A stretch of 64,000 nucleotides of DNA from positions 496,001-560,000 of the forward strand of contig NW_026611618.1 of NCBI RefSeq assembly GCF_028009165.1, in the 5' to 3' direction. The notes under the pieces are model-generated. The model made no database searches. It was not told the DNA's origin and worked only from the letters and a program-made list of their open reading frames with translations. This DNA is from Akanthomyces muscarius (taxonomy: Eukaryota; Ascomycota; Sordariomycetes; Hypocreales; Cordycipitaceae). Shown one piece after another: positions 1 to 10,477 of this stretch (position 1 is its first letter; each line of letters starts with the position of its first letter). Both the position numbers and the translations under genes were made by a program.

Positions 1-2
1 GC

Positions 3-550
3 GTCATTGCCTTGGGCCGAAGCGAGGACAAGCTAAAGGCGCTCGCCATCGATATTCATTCTAGATATCCACTGGCTAGCATGGAGACGGTCTGCATAAC
101 CGGGGATGAGGCCAAAGACACGGCCGCTATCAAAACCCTGGGCACCGTTGACGCCGTCTTGGACATTACGCCCTCAGCAGCATCCGGTTCGACGCACACG
201 CGGAGCGCAATCAAATCGCTTCGTCGCGGTGGGCGCATCAGCGTCATGGCCTCTACCAAGAATATTGCCGTCTCTGAAATTCTCCTCAACGGCCTCACAG
301 TCAAAGGTAGGTCTCAGCCCATGCCGTCTCTGCCAGGGATACGAGTATTGACTAGCGCAACTTCCCAGGCAAGATGATGTACGAACGAGACGCGGTAATC
401 CATTTCGTCAAGATGCTGGAGGCCGGCTTGTTTCCGAAAAATGGCAATCTCGTGAAGACGACTGTATTTGGCTTGGATGAGTGGAAGGATGCCTTCAGCT
501 TTGCTGCCGAGAATAACGGAATTGGCCAATGTGTAGTTTTCAAGCCTTAG
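3..550 (+). CDS. Zinc-type alcohol dehydrogenase-like protein, C-terminal part (5' end outside window)
   Basis: Two exons are visible, 3-306 and 369-550, with a 62-nt intron (GTAGGT..CAG) between them. The first visible residues (VIALGRSEDKLKA) look like the end of the second strand of a Rossmann fold in the medium-chain dehydrogenase/reductase family. They are followed by a segment typical of the NAD(P)-binding half, with an acidic GDEAKD patch, a VDAVLDITPSAASG strand and a GGRISVMAS strand. The second exon gives the family's C-terminal helix and strand (GLFPKNGNLVKTTVFGLDEW) and ends in CVVFKP. The catalytic zinc site would lie upstream of the window, so substrate and metal dependence cannot be judged. 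It is probably a cytosolic NAD(P)-dependent alcohol dehydrogenase or quinone-reductase-like enzyme. No frame break is seen in the visible part. Confidence 0.75.
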
Positions 551-860
551 TGTTGGTCTAGTATAAGCAAAACAAAGGAATGATCCTATATACCGATACC
601 ACCAGTCACCCGGGAGCAATAGGTGAAAATAAACAATATACAGACAAGTGATAGCCTAATTAAGTAGGAGGAGATTTAGTCGTGTTAGTATCCTGCCGCG
701 TACGTGGTAATGGTGACGTCTGCGCCACGGCATTTGGCGGGGTTCCCCAGGCACGAGAGACTATCTGCGGGAAAGACAAAGCTTCTTCGAGGCTATTTAG
801 TGAAAAGCCTAATGTAAATTTTATATAATGCTTGCATTATTTCCCTACATGCTGCCTCAT
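551..860. other. Intergenic, no gene seen
   Basis: This is the 3' flank of the dehydrogenase gene. I see no coding exon or structured RNA. Confidence 0.5.
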
Positions 861-1400
861 CTACTCCATGAGGTTGACTGCAAAATCGCCGCCCTCGCGC
901 ATCGAGTCCTGCAGGGGCGTCTCCCACAGCTCGCGAAAGTGCACGTTTGCGATATTGGCCACGGCCATGCCCTTCATGCAGTCCGAATCGATGGTTGAGG
1001 CGTACACGTTCCGAATGCAATCCACGAATCGTTCACTGACCACAGCCTCGCAACCTTGATCTTGAGCTTGTCCAGCGAATACTCCCGAATGCAATCCACG
1101 AATCGTTCACTGAGCACAGCCTCGCAACCTTGATCTTGAGCTTGTCCAGCGAATACTCCTTAGAGCCCTTGACACCAAAGTACTGCGCGAGCTCATACAC
1201 CTGTAGGTTCGCCGTCGTTCAGAAATCTTGGTCTCAGTGAAGTAAGCACTCGTTTTTAGCTGCCACATACTAGCACTCCGCGTACAAGAAATACAGACTC
1301 GGAGCAGAGCATTCTCGGGATCGCGCCACATTCCGGCACGCGCAAATTGCTGGCACACGCCTTGCTCGAGCAACTCGGCGGGCCGACGGCTGAAATGCGT
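861..1400 (-). pseudogene. Degenerate BTB/POZ-domain protein gene
   Basis: On the minus strand, 1200-1100 reads VYELAQYFGVKGSKEYSLDK and 1063-861 reads RFVDCIRNVYASTIDSD followed by a helical tail ending NLME and a stop. Together these match the helical region after the BTB fold in fungal BTB proteins (VYxLADKYxxxGLKxLA, then FxxAxxxVYxxT). The two pieces are in different frames. Between them lies a 74-bp tandem duplication (1011-1158), and 74 is not a multiple of three. Upstream, 1400-1270 keeps short BTB-like scraps in shifting frames, such as SLYFLYAE. A CTACAG acceptor just before 1200 suggests that an intron once sat there. No intact start is found. I infer a recently decayed gene. The family call rests on pattern recognition only. 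Confidence 0.45.
1011..1158. repeat. 74-bp direct tandem duplication
   Basis: Copies 1011-1084 and 1085-1158 are identical except for one base (C at 1040, G at 1114). The duplication lies inside the BTB-like pseudogene and adds 74 bp, which breaks the frame. Confidence 0.95.
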
Positions 1401-3428
1401 AGCGTTTTTTTTCTTCGTTATGGAGAGAAGGAAAAGAACACACTATCCTACTTCGTTCGGGATATAGCGGCTCATCTGGCGCTGTGCGGCACAGAGTTTC
1501 GACGAGGCGCTCTTTCAGCGGCCTGCCGACAGCCCCGTGGACCTCAAAGACAGCTTTCATTCACTTTCACAGTGTCCTTCAAGCTTGTATTCACCCAAAC
1601 ATAATTTTCAGTTGATCCGCATCTCATATAGCACTTAATCGCTCCGGTTAAGATAACACTCGTTTGGCGAATTGGCCTCTACATTGCTTCCTCTTACTAG
1701 ACGCTGCATGAATGCGCATAAGTCAAGCAAGTCTACCTTCCTTTTTGTTTTGAATTGCCAAATTCCTGGCTTCTCCTGATACCGATGATAACAAATGCCT
1801 GCTCCAGCCGAGTTTGAAATGATCATGGACGAGATGAAGAAATATGCCTTGAGTAGTTTCACTCGTTTAGAAAAGCAATAGTAGATATGGCTGTAGGTAC
1901 TGCTCTATACCTATAATTTTGCACATAACTGAAGTATAGGTAGAGCCTGTGTAGTCGGTCGAACCTTGACACCATCGCTTCTGCCTGCTATATTGTGCAC
2001 TCCTGTCGGCATTCAGCAGGAACAAATTTGCAAAGACCCAAACACAATGCGTACAATCGTAAGATATTTATATGGAGTGAGTGGCATGAATCACTTTGTT
2101 TGAGACTGTGCTGGCCATGACGACAGTCTGGACACTTGGCATTACGCGATAGCCATCTACCTTCTCAGCCATGATTGATGATGAAGCAGGATCCATCGAA
2201 TCCCACCCCCTTTCCAACTCTAAAATAAGGAGCCATATTAGCTACCAGAATTGAGACAGAAGAAGCGGGGGCCGTCTACAACGCCGCCCGACGTTAAGAT
2301 CATCCACAGCAGCCTTGGTGGCCATGTTTTCACGCCCGGCAACTTTACAATTGCCGAGCTCGTTATCATTCGCCGCTGAAGCCAGATCAACTCTCCAACA
2401 TCCATACAAGTAATTTATGGCGAAAGACTGTTTTGGCGGGTCGTTACATAGCGCTCAGTCCGGCTGTAACAGTCCGGCGGCCAGCACCGTATGCCCAGAG
2501 CACGGCGACGAAGCAAATATGGAGAAGCAGTAGTCAATCGATATAGAACTGTCAGCATGAAGTTATGTCAATCCATTCAGGGCCAAATCAAGCAGGTCGA
2601 ACCGGTCACTGGCCCTGGGTAGTGTACTCTTAGGTAACTAGCAAGCCCTGCTTGAGACACGGCTGTCCAGGCAAAAAGCCCCGGCTCTGTTGATGATCAG
2701 CCTGTGGTGCTGTAGCCGAGAATCAATGTGATCATATCCACGGGCACGTTACTCATCAAACAGAGAGAGACATACCCGCATGGGCTCAGCGTTTCTACCG
2801 CTCGTAGCCGTATACTTCTCCCGTCTCCGGAATCACACAAAAGTGGAAGTTTAACCCCCAATTTCTAATTTCCAGGTCATAACTAGCTCATGCATCAAAT
2901 GAAGCGGCCCTTAGACCCCGTATATTAAGAAAGCTTGGCCGCTTACTTGACACATCACGCGACGCCTCTTCGACCAGTCTGCCAGCATTCCACACATTCG
3001 GCGACTTTTCCGTCACTGTTTTGACCGGGGACCTCTTGTAGCCGGTGAATCACGCAGCAGTATTCTAGCATTTTCTAGGGAGAAAGAAATCCAGAAAAAA
3101 GGCTCTTCGTGATATTCATGCACTGGCCTAACGTGAGCATCACTCTCTCTGAATTCTATACCCTTCGCTTCGACTGCATCGGAGCTTTCAGTCTTCAGCC
3201 AAATTTGGGTAGGGTACTGACTTGACAAGCTGTAGCTTTTATCTATGCTTTTGTTGCTTAAAGATGAAGGCAAACCACCCGAAACTCTGCGATTGCTCAT
3301 AACCGCAAACGAAATGATGGCAAAGACGGACAACCCGAATGTCTGCCTTGGAGCTACGTCACGGAGTCGCGTAGTCGCTTAGTATCTAGAATTCATAATA
3401 GCGGTATATCTACTCTATCTCATCGAGC
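1401..3428. other. Long stretch without a supported gene
   Basis: No convincing gene is seen. Two minus-strand open frames were weighed and not accepted. One, at 1635-1862, has a signal-peptide-like start but begins with GTG. The other, at 3013-3333, is 106 codons long, begins with TTG and has its first ATG at codon 12. Either could be an exon of a gene I could not assemble. Confidence 0.4.
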
Positions 3429-4021
3429 CTATTCCCAAATGATCTTGCGGTTAGAGAATAGATCACTCCCGCGCTGTGCAACAACATCAGCGAATAGGGA
3501 TGCCTTCAAGATAGTTCTTCCTTCAAGCGCCGGTGTCTTGGTGAAGATTGGGCTATGAAGAGTCAGTGTCTGCGTCGAAAGATATTGATTTGTCGTACCA
3601 TCCGCAATTTTGGCAGAAAGCGCGCTGCTTTGAATAAGTAGATGTTCATATAAGAGGCGAAATTGCGCCTTAATTAAGTTTACGAACCTGAACAGAGTTG
3701 CCGGATTCGGTGTCGTCATCTCTGTACAAACTAATTGTGGATTGGGGGTCGTTTACTGCCACATTGTCGTCCTCGACTACATAATTTATGGAAAATGCTG
3801 CTCGATAAAAGAGGCGTTAGTACGAGCGTCCCGGTGAGGGCGAGCGCACCATACCTCCTCCTGCTCGACGGCAATTTAAACTTAGTACATGGGTTAGCAA
3901 CAGATTACCAGAACAAAAATCGCGCAAAACTTTACCAGTGGCAGGCAATAGTTGTGACCACATTTCTATGTAGCTGCACGGTAATTGAGCCGCAGTTACA
4001 TCTACCAGATTGGAAAGTCAT
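3429..4021 (-). CDS. GFA-family (glutathione-dependent formaldehyde-activating / CENP-V type, Mss4-like fold) protein
   Basis: Five exons on the minus strand: 4021-3936, 3880-3855, 3800-3688, 3627-3599 and 3552-3429. The introns are 55, 54, 60 and 46 nt, and a TACTAAC branch point is visible in intron 2. The spliced frame closes at 125 aa. Zinc ligands of the GFA fold are present: CNCG (C8, C10), ACHCLNCR (C27, C29, C32) and FCQNCGCPIF. The diagnostic order is complete: CxCG near the start, CHCxxCRxxxGxAF, a SLYRDDDTESG turn, then the FCxxCGxPIF knuckle. The knuckle has Cys where Ser is usual (CGSP). Family members bind zinc, some react with glutathione adducts of formaldehyde, and most fungal copies have no proven substrate. 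The exons are very short, so single-exon gene calling would miss this gene. It looks intact. Confidence 0.88.
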
Positions 4022-5114
4022 TTGCAAGAAAAGATGGCTGCACGAGGTGGGCGATGAAAGTAATAGTTGAGAATGTTGGAGCTCTGTGAGATGATACGGG
4101 AGAACGTTTTTACATGGTGTATCAATATACCGGTACTTATTGCATCGCGGCCGGTAACCAGGAGCTTGTTCCGCCGGACTGCGTCGGACTTCTCAGCTCA
4201 CATGCAAGACGAAAGTCAAAAGCTTTCAGTCTACTTTCCCAATTGCCTCGAGTTACTTCCGTTCGTAGCATCAAGCACGTGCTGCCTTTATCGTCCCTTC
4301 TCCCCTCCCCCCCACACTAATGTCATGATTTTAGAGGATAAATAGCTGGGCGAGGAGAAGTCAGCACATTAGGCCATACTATTAACTTTTCGTAGAAAGG
4401 GAGAAGCTCGTATTGCCGCCCCACCAACGTAGCCGTTCCGGTCCGCGCAGTAGCTCCGACGGAAGTGGAATATATTTGATATGTCGCCACGCTCTACATA
4501 TCCATTGATTTGCTTACTACATTGCCTCACAATGGCGACGTGCTGGCGCTACGCCGTTTCGAATGGTCACCAGCAGCGCGTGCCGCAGCGGCAGAGGCAC
4601 ACAAGCCGTCCGTCTCCCACGCCGTTGGTCTCGGTCTAATGCATGAGTTGCTGGAGCTGGCACACAAGAGTTCCGGGAAATGATACTGTGTCATGCAATA
4701 AGCCGACATGGGCCGATCACGCGAAAGGTGGGTCATACAGCTCGAGCTACCAAGCGCGTTTGAGTCTCCCATCTTGGCTATCAACGTCTCTGCCATTCTT
4801 TTCATCTTCGCTCGGGTTACTGTCATGCACACAGTCTAGTCATTCTCCATAGCTGGAGAGTCTCGCCCCGATGAAGGTGCCCCGAAACCAAAGCAGGAAT
4901 TTTCTCGGACGAAATTGAGTTTTAATGGGCAGTGTATTTGTTGTCAATTCTGCGTCACTTATAGTACATGTTTCTTGCCGGCTATGCGCAGGCGGCTGGA
5001 TAGATGACAATAGCCGGCTTGGCCAATTCCGAACCTCGCTACTACCGATTTGTATATATAGAGACTTGGACACGACGGTAATGCCATCCATCTCCGTTTT
5101 CGCCGTAAACAAGA
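4022..5114. other. Intergenic with one possible gene remnant
   Basis: The plus-strand stretch 4478-4681 is open and looks coding, reading through NGDVLALRRFEWSPAARAAA to a stop after HKSSGK. It has no start codon and an upstream in-frame TGA, so it may be the end of a truncated gene or one exon. I do not recognise the family. A TATA-like TGTATATATAGAG lies at about 5050-5062, some 55 bp before the next gene. Confidence 0.35.
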
Positions 5115-5892
5115 ATGCCTTCTCCACAGACCATGACCAAGCAGGCCAATTTGCGTATGCCCGACCATAAGTTTCAGAAGCCAGGTCAGAGTTCGGAGGA
5201 ACAGTCAGACGATGCAAAAGAAGATGCAAAGTATAAGGCTATTGATGTTAACAAAACTTTATATGGCTTGGAGAGGGCGGGGGAGCGGGATCTTGCACTA
5301 CCCGTCGCTGCCTCTACCCCACGGGAAACAGCAAGCACTAGCTATGGCGCTCTCTGCACCTCCGGCGCAGAGATGGAGCAATCGGGCTGCGGCAGGTTGC
5401 CTGACTCATATACGATCGTCGTTGTTATCGTGAGCCAGTGTGTTCACAGCAATGTCGTAGCCTCCACAAAGATCGAGTCTCCAGTGCTGGCATCGACGAC
5501 TCGCAAGAGGAAAGCGACGCAGACCGAGTGTAACCTGCCATACCGAAGTGCTGTTCCGGGTAAGAAATACAATAAAACTATGAATGACGGCACATCTGAC
5601 TAAGACATGCCATCAAACAGAAGTACGTGGTGTTCTGGGTGATCTCAAGGTGAGTGATGAGCTACGGAGATCATGATCCTATGTCCAATGAGAGTGATTG
5701 ACATTTCAATAGAGTTCACGCGGACGTACGAGAATGCAGGACGAAAAACGTGACAGAGTGACGAAGAGACTTTCTCATCTGCCGTGGTTTCATTCTGAGC
5801 TTCCGGCGAAGATCAAAAGATCATTTTTGTCACCAGGAGAAAAGGAAATAGCAGAGAAGGGGGCTGAGGCTAAGAAATGGCAGCTTCGCTAA
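5115..5892 (+). CDS. Uncharacterised charged protein, three exons
   Basis: Exons 5115-5559, 5621-5649 and 5713-5892 join in frame (phases 1 and 0) to 217 aa. Introns are 61 and 63 nt with GTAAGA..CAG and GTGAGT..TAG ends. I do not recognise the protein. The N-terminal part is acidic and low in complexity (EEQSDDAKEDAKYK). The middle is Ser/Thr-rich with a KRKATQTE basic patch. The C-terminus is strongly charged and probably helical (RMQDEKRDRVTKRLSHLPWF, then GEKEIAEKGAEAKKWQLR). There is no signal peptide or membrane segment. A TATA-like element lies about 55 bp upstream of the ATG. The middle exon is only 29 nt, so the call depends on the splice model. It may be lineage-specific. The model is moderately secure and the function unknown. 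Confidence 0.55.
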
Positions 5893-7470
5893 AATGGAAG
5901 AACGCAAAATTTATGTGGCATAAGTTGTACTTCCTTTACGAGCGTGGCTACTAAAACGTGGTCGGACTCAGGGGCGAGTTCCAGGAAGCTTTGTTGTCAT
6001 AGGCCATATCCGTGAGTGGTCGCCTGTTGGCCCGCAGCTACAGCGGCTCCCGTGGGGCACATGCTAGATATGGATGGATAAAGCTTAGTGGTGGTGCAGC
6101 GTCCTAGCTGAAGAGGAGCCGCAAGAGCAAGGCCGGAAGCCGCGAGCATTGAGCGAGAGAACGGTAGGGAGGCAGGTGGTGGTAGAAGGAGAGTCACGAT
6201 GACAGGGGTATTGATAGGGCAGGGTATGGAGGAGAAGGCGCCATAATCTTATCACATATCCGTCGACACATTCCAACCATAATACTTGTCAGCGGGCGGG
6301 GGTTAGTATAGCAATAACCTGCGATAGAGAGTTTTCTACTCCGTAGTCACAACGAACTTCGACGGAAGCTAGACTGAAAGTAGTGGCGAGCAATTAGACG
6401 CAATGGCAATCTGCTCAACGATGGCAAGCTCCATCGGAAGCCAAGCCCATGGGGGTGCCACGTTTATCTCAGGTCTACCAGCCACTCGCTATAGCTATTC
6501 ACGTTTGTAAGTGGTGACGAAACCCGCGCCGTGATGCGCACTGTCTATACAACAGATTTGGAGTATTTGCGGGCCCACATTAGCACTATTCACAGATGAA
6601 CTCTGCTTCTATGACGCACCGATGTATTTGGATAGGGATATTCACATATACTTCAATCACCTACATGGCAAGATCGCAATTACAATCATCCACTCTCTTG
6701 AGACTTGCCTTGTAGGGGCATAATATCCGCTGCCCTGTTTTACCTAGTTTTTCTTGTAGTTGGGACGTCTCAACAGACCGTCAGCTGTGTTCCGCTCACC
6801 CAGTGCATAGTTTAGATTGAAATCATAAATCAGTCATCAGTGTAGCAATTTCAAGTATGGGCGTGGTGACTTGCTACCATGCCTTCACTAATACAGCGTA
6901 GGCCTGCTTTAATCCGAGGAAGTCGTTTGTTTGCTATATGGTCCCAACCCACAATCTTCATGGTTTTGTAGGGGGGGGATTTCACAGTGGAGCAGCGATC
7001 ATAGTATAACTGTTATGCAATATAAGGGGTTATAGGCTGTCCACAACTGTGTGGTCGGCCACCATATTTGTATGACAATAACATGGTGCAAGTATGAAAG
7101 AGCGGGCTCTGCCTCCAACGCTGGAATGCCATGGTAAAGCTACCAATGCCTAGTCACATGCTAAGCGAGGTCTACTACTACCTGAGTGCATAGATACGGA
7201 CGGCACTGCCACTCTTCTATCTTAATTCGCTTAAAGCTTCCATATCAAAAGCCCCGACGCATATCTTTGACTTCCCAATCCCTCCAGGCGTGGTTTTACG
7301 ATTGTGTTTCAGGCGTAGAACACGATTTCGAGTGGAAATAATTCACATTCCGCAGCACCAATTCCGCAAAGGTAGGTAATTACAACCAACACAATATCAA
7401 CAATCCGCAGCTCATCGGGGTTTCACGCTCACTCAAGGACCTGCGTACAATCTGCCGAGAAGAGGCCAAC
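5893..7470. other. Gene-free stretch
   Basis: No coding exon, RNA gene or repeat could be supported in this 1.6-kb interval. It has many stop codons in all frames. Confidence 0.5.
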
Positions 7471-7912
7471 ATGGCCTTACCAAGTACTGCATGGGCAGAG
7501 ACAATGAAACCTGATGAAGCAGAGCGATTTTCAAGGGAGGAGGACATAGTAACCGCTGTTCAACGAGATCATGACGATATCAACCAGTGCCCAGGCAATC
7601 CATCCAAAGCAGCTTTTCGCCGCAAAAGCAACACTTGAGGTCCTTAGAGGGCTACCCGCGTATGCTCGGTTCAGAGTATTCTCTGAACCACATACTTTTG
7701 ACAGCAGGGTACGCTTTTCCAATGGTAGCTGGGGAATTGACCCTGATGAACAGCCTGGCATTCGAGGTTTTGCTATTAAGATTCTAGGCGTGGATGGCGA
7801 AGGTGTCGATGGATCTCTTGCCAAGGCACACCATATCTTGATGGTCCTAACAGATCCTTTTGGTACTGACATTCCCGACTTCATTGAAACGACACAGAAA
7901 TTGGAGGGTTAA
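7471..7912 (+). pseudogene. Catalase-like (haem-dependent) domain protein, frameshifted and truncated
   Basis: An ATG at 7471 opens a frame with an acidic helix (MKPDEAERFSREEDIVTAV) up to NQCPG near 7594. The family pattern then continues only in the +1-shifted frame, AIHPKQLFAAKATLEVLRGL, on to RFSNGSWGIDPDEQPGIRGF and AIKILGVDGE. This is the signature of the catalase-like domain (RFSNG followed by PDxxPDxRGFAIKxLGVxGE). A net one-base change near 7594 explains the switch. The second frame stops at 7912, soon after the point where DFLLxNxPxFF-type sequence is expected (here HILMVLTDPFGTDIPDF), so most of the C-terminal half is missing. I infer a recent pseudogene. A sequencing error at the frameshift is the main alternative, but the truncation would remain. 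Confidence 0.7.
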
Positions 7913-8047
7913 TGGTACATTTGATGAAGTTGCAATGAAATTCCATGGTTTCGCCAGTAGCATGTTTCATAAGCGTATCTGATCTGTGTCATAGAGTTAT
8001 TTTAAAGGGACCCATAATACTGTACCAGAGTAGATAAACTACTTCGC

Positions 8048-8971
8048 TTACTTGCAGCCTTCTGCGGCCTTTGAGAGTTGTCGAAGAGCAAACCCGGCGC
8101 CCATGCCCTGCACGCTTAAATTTGTTATGTAGTCGTAATGTTCTACAGTAATGCCTTTTCCATGCGTGGAATCGCAGACTCCATCGCCCTGTGACCTCTT
8201 CATTTAGCAATGTTTCTTTTATAAAGCACGGGGTTGAAGAGCTTACAAAGTTGCATACGTCGAGCGTCTTTGAGACCCAGTCATCGGGGACTGCTAGCGT
8301 GGTGTCGAGGAAGACGAAAGCACCATCCACATCAGCCGTCGAGCTTCCGCCGTTGATGTCGACGTTGCAGGCTAACGCTGCTTTGTGGAATGGGTTGCCA
8401 ATCAGAAAGACGCCTTTGACGGCGTCAAATAAAGCACCTGTAAGGTAGGGAAGCGCGCCAACAGTAGCCGAGGCTCCCTGAGAATATCCCTGAAGAATAA
8501 AGCATTCGTCTGGACTGCTAGCGAGAGTGGAGTTCATATGGTTCAGAATCTAGAGTGGCGATTGTTACCCAACAGTCCTCTAGCAAAAACAGGTTCCACA
8601 TACATCTTCGGTGCCGATTTTTGGACTGTGGACAGTATCTGCAAAGTAGACAGTGTTATACTGTAGCAGGTCGTTAGCGAGCCGCTAGCTGAATGTATCT
8701 GTGTAGTCTCACGGTCTTTCCTCCTGGTCGCTGGCTGTGAATATTTCGGTTCATAAGCTGAAACCCCAAAGACTCGGTTTGCGGCTCTGAAGTGCCTCGC
8801 GTGTTGATGATTGCTGCAACATAAATAAACCGGTTTAGAAAATAAACGCGACGAGGTGGAATCATGATAGTCAGGACTCGACTCACTGTAGGTAGAGCAA
8901 GGCGCCGCGGCGGTACAGGCCGCTGCCGCCAGGACCTTCCAAAGGCCTGCAATGGCCAAGTAGCGCAGCAT
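8048..8971 (-). CDS. Secreted cutinase-family (CE5) serine esterase
   Basis: Five exons on the minus strand: 8971-8887, 8814/8813-8713, 8660-8604, 8549-8247 and 8188-8048. They splice to 228 aa. The start at 8971 gives a signal peptide (MLRYLAIAGLWKVLAAAACT). Family features follow in order: IINTRGTSEPQ, PGGKTYNTVYFAD, the nucleophile elbow GYSQG with Ser104, then CNFGDGVCD with Asp184 and VEH with His199 completing the Ser-Asp-His triad. Cysteines bracket the elbow as in cutinases. The family hydrolyses cutin or other short-chain esters outside the cell, and some members are acetylxylan esterases. A GCTAAC branch point is visible in intron 2. The next gene upstream on this strand is 1.5 kb away. 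The gene looks intact although it sits in a gene-poor arm beside a pseudogene. Substrate is not predictable. Confidence 0.9.
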
Positions 8972-10477
8972 TGTTGAACAGTTCAATGTAAATTGACAGA
9001 CTGTGCTGAATGATTTCCGCGTACTTGCCAACATACCATGTGCCTTATATAGATAACCTGGAAATTCTTTACGATCTGGTCGGTTCAGCCAGCTTGCCTC
9101 GGTATAGACATGAAGAGGTCAGTCCAACAGACACATGTGTGCGCATGGACAGTTTAAGTCGCCGTATCTTGATCACTACTACCAATTAAACTGGATCGCG
9201 TTTCTCAAAATTATTAGCATAATAGTTTATAATACAAGCTTGGAGACGCGAGGCATCGAAAACAAGTGCTAGTGAAGGAAGCAAACTGTGCTTCCAAGAT
9301 TCAGTATATCCATAGACGACAATGATGCTTTTTTCGTCAAAAACCATTTATATATTCCTACTCCTATAGGTGTATAGTCTGACTATGAGGTATCAGCTCG
9401 CATTAGCTGATGGCCCAGTAACCACACAAGGAGTAGCATAATAGAAGAACCCTGCGCGACATGCTAATAGGGGGTAGTAATAGTCACATGGCTGGTTTTT
9501 GTGGCCACAATTGATGAAAATACGACTAACTATAGCAACGCGAAAGCAATAGTAGAGAGATGAACGTGTACATGAGGAAAAGGTTGTCATGCACGAGGCA
9601 TCGAAGATCACTTCCTAGTGTGGATAAATATGTCGACGCTGGAAAAGGCAGGGATCAAGACAGTCTGAATTTCTGCAGGAATACCCTAGAAACTCTATCG
9701 ACTAACGCAAGGCTCATTCTCTGCAGTCGAACTTTTTCCAGCTTTTAATGCCATCTTCAAAATCGCGTTCGTCCTCGTTTTTGTCCTACATACTTTCCCA
9801 TGACCCCGCAAATTGTGTTTTTTTTTTTTGGCAGCAGTAGGCAATAAATACATTTTGCATCTATCCTAGCAGTAGTAACACTTCATGTAGACTGATGCGG
9901 CCATATCGTGGCAAGTCTTGGACTCGCGCAAACTCTCCTTACCTTGCAAGTTATCGTATCGCTGGGCTAGCACCACTGCCCCCTAGGCACGTCTAGATGT
10001 CCACCACCTGCTCGCTCGCCGTCTCCTACAGTGCAGGTATGAGATCGAAAATGCCACGTACCTAGATGCGGCCATGACTCGGCGAATACAGAGTAGTGAT
10101 AAAAGATAGTAGGCTTATCTATGATACTACTCTAGTATTAGCTTACGGTAGTATAGCAAGCGATGAACACTAAAAAAAAGGTGATACAAAGCTAGACAGT
10201 ATCACATTCGTGAGGTTCAATCGCAGAGAGGGCCTGAAGTCTCGACTGCACCAGCACGTAGAATGCATTAGCATTGATCACTCACTTGGAAACGATAATA
10301 CAGGCGCATGAACTACTAGATACGCATCTCGTCAAGAAAAAAAAAGTCGTCAAGTTTCATTCAACTAGATATGGTGTACATGATTTATTCCCAGGCCGCT
10401 GACTATACAAAGGAAAAAAGAGTTTCGCCCTCTTTTATTTTTAAAAAAAAAATCTTTTGCCGCTGCGACATCGCAGC
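8972..10477. other. Intergenic, no gene seen
   Basis: This AT-rich interval lies between the cutinase-family promoter and the thiolase 3' end. Homopolymer runs occur near 9819-9829, 10340 and 10440. A 62-codon plus-strand frame at 9560-9748 has no supporting features. Confidence 0.5.

Noticed and set aside
1635..1862. Short minus-strand frame with a signal-peptide-like start
   Set aside because: It starts with GTG, has no ATG upstream in frame and shows no family pattern.
3013..3333. 106-codon minus-strand frame
   Set aside because: It begins at TTG with the first ATG at codon 12, and no motif or partner exon was found. It may be an unrecognised exon.
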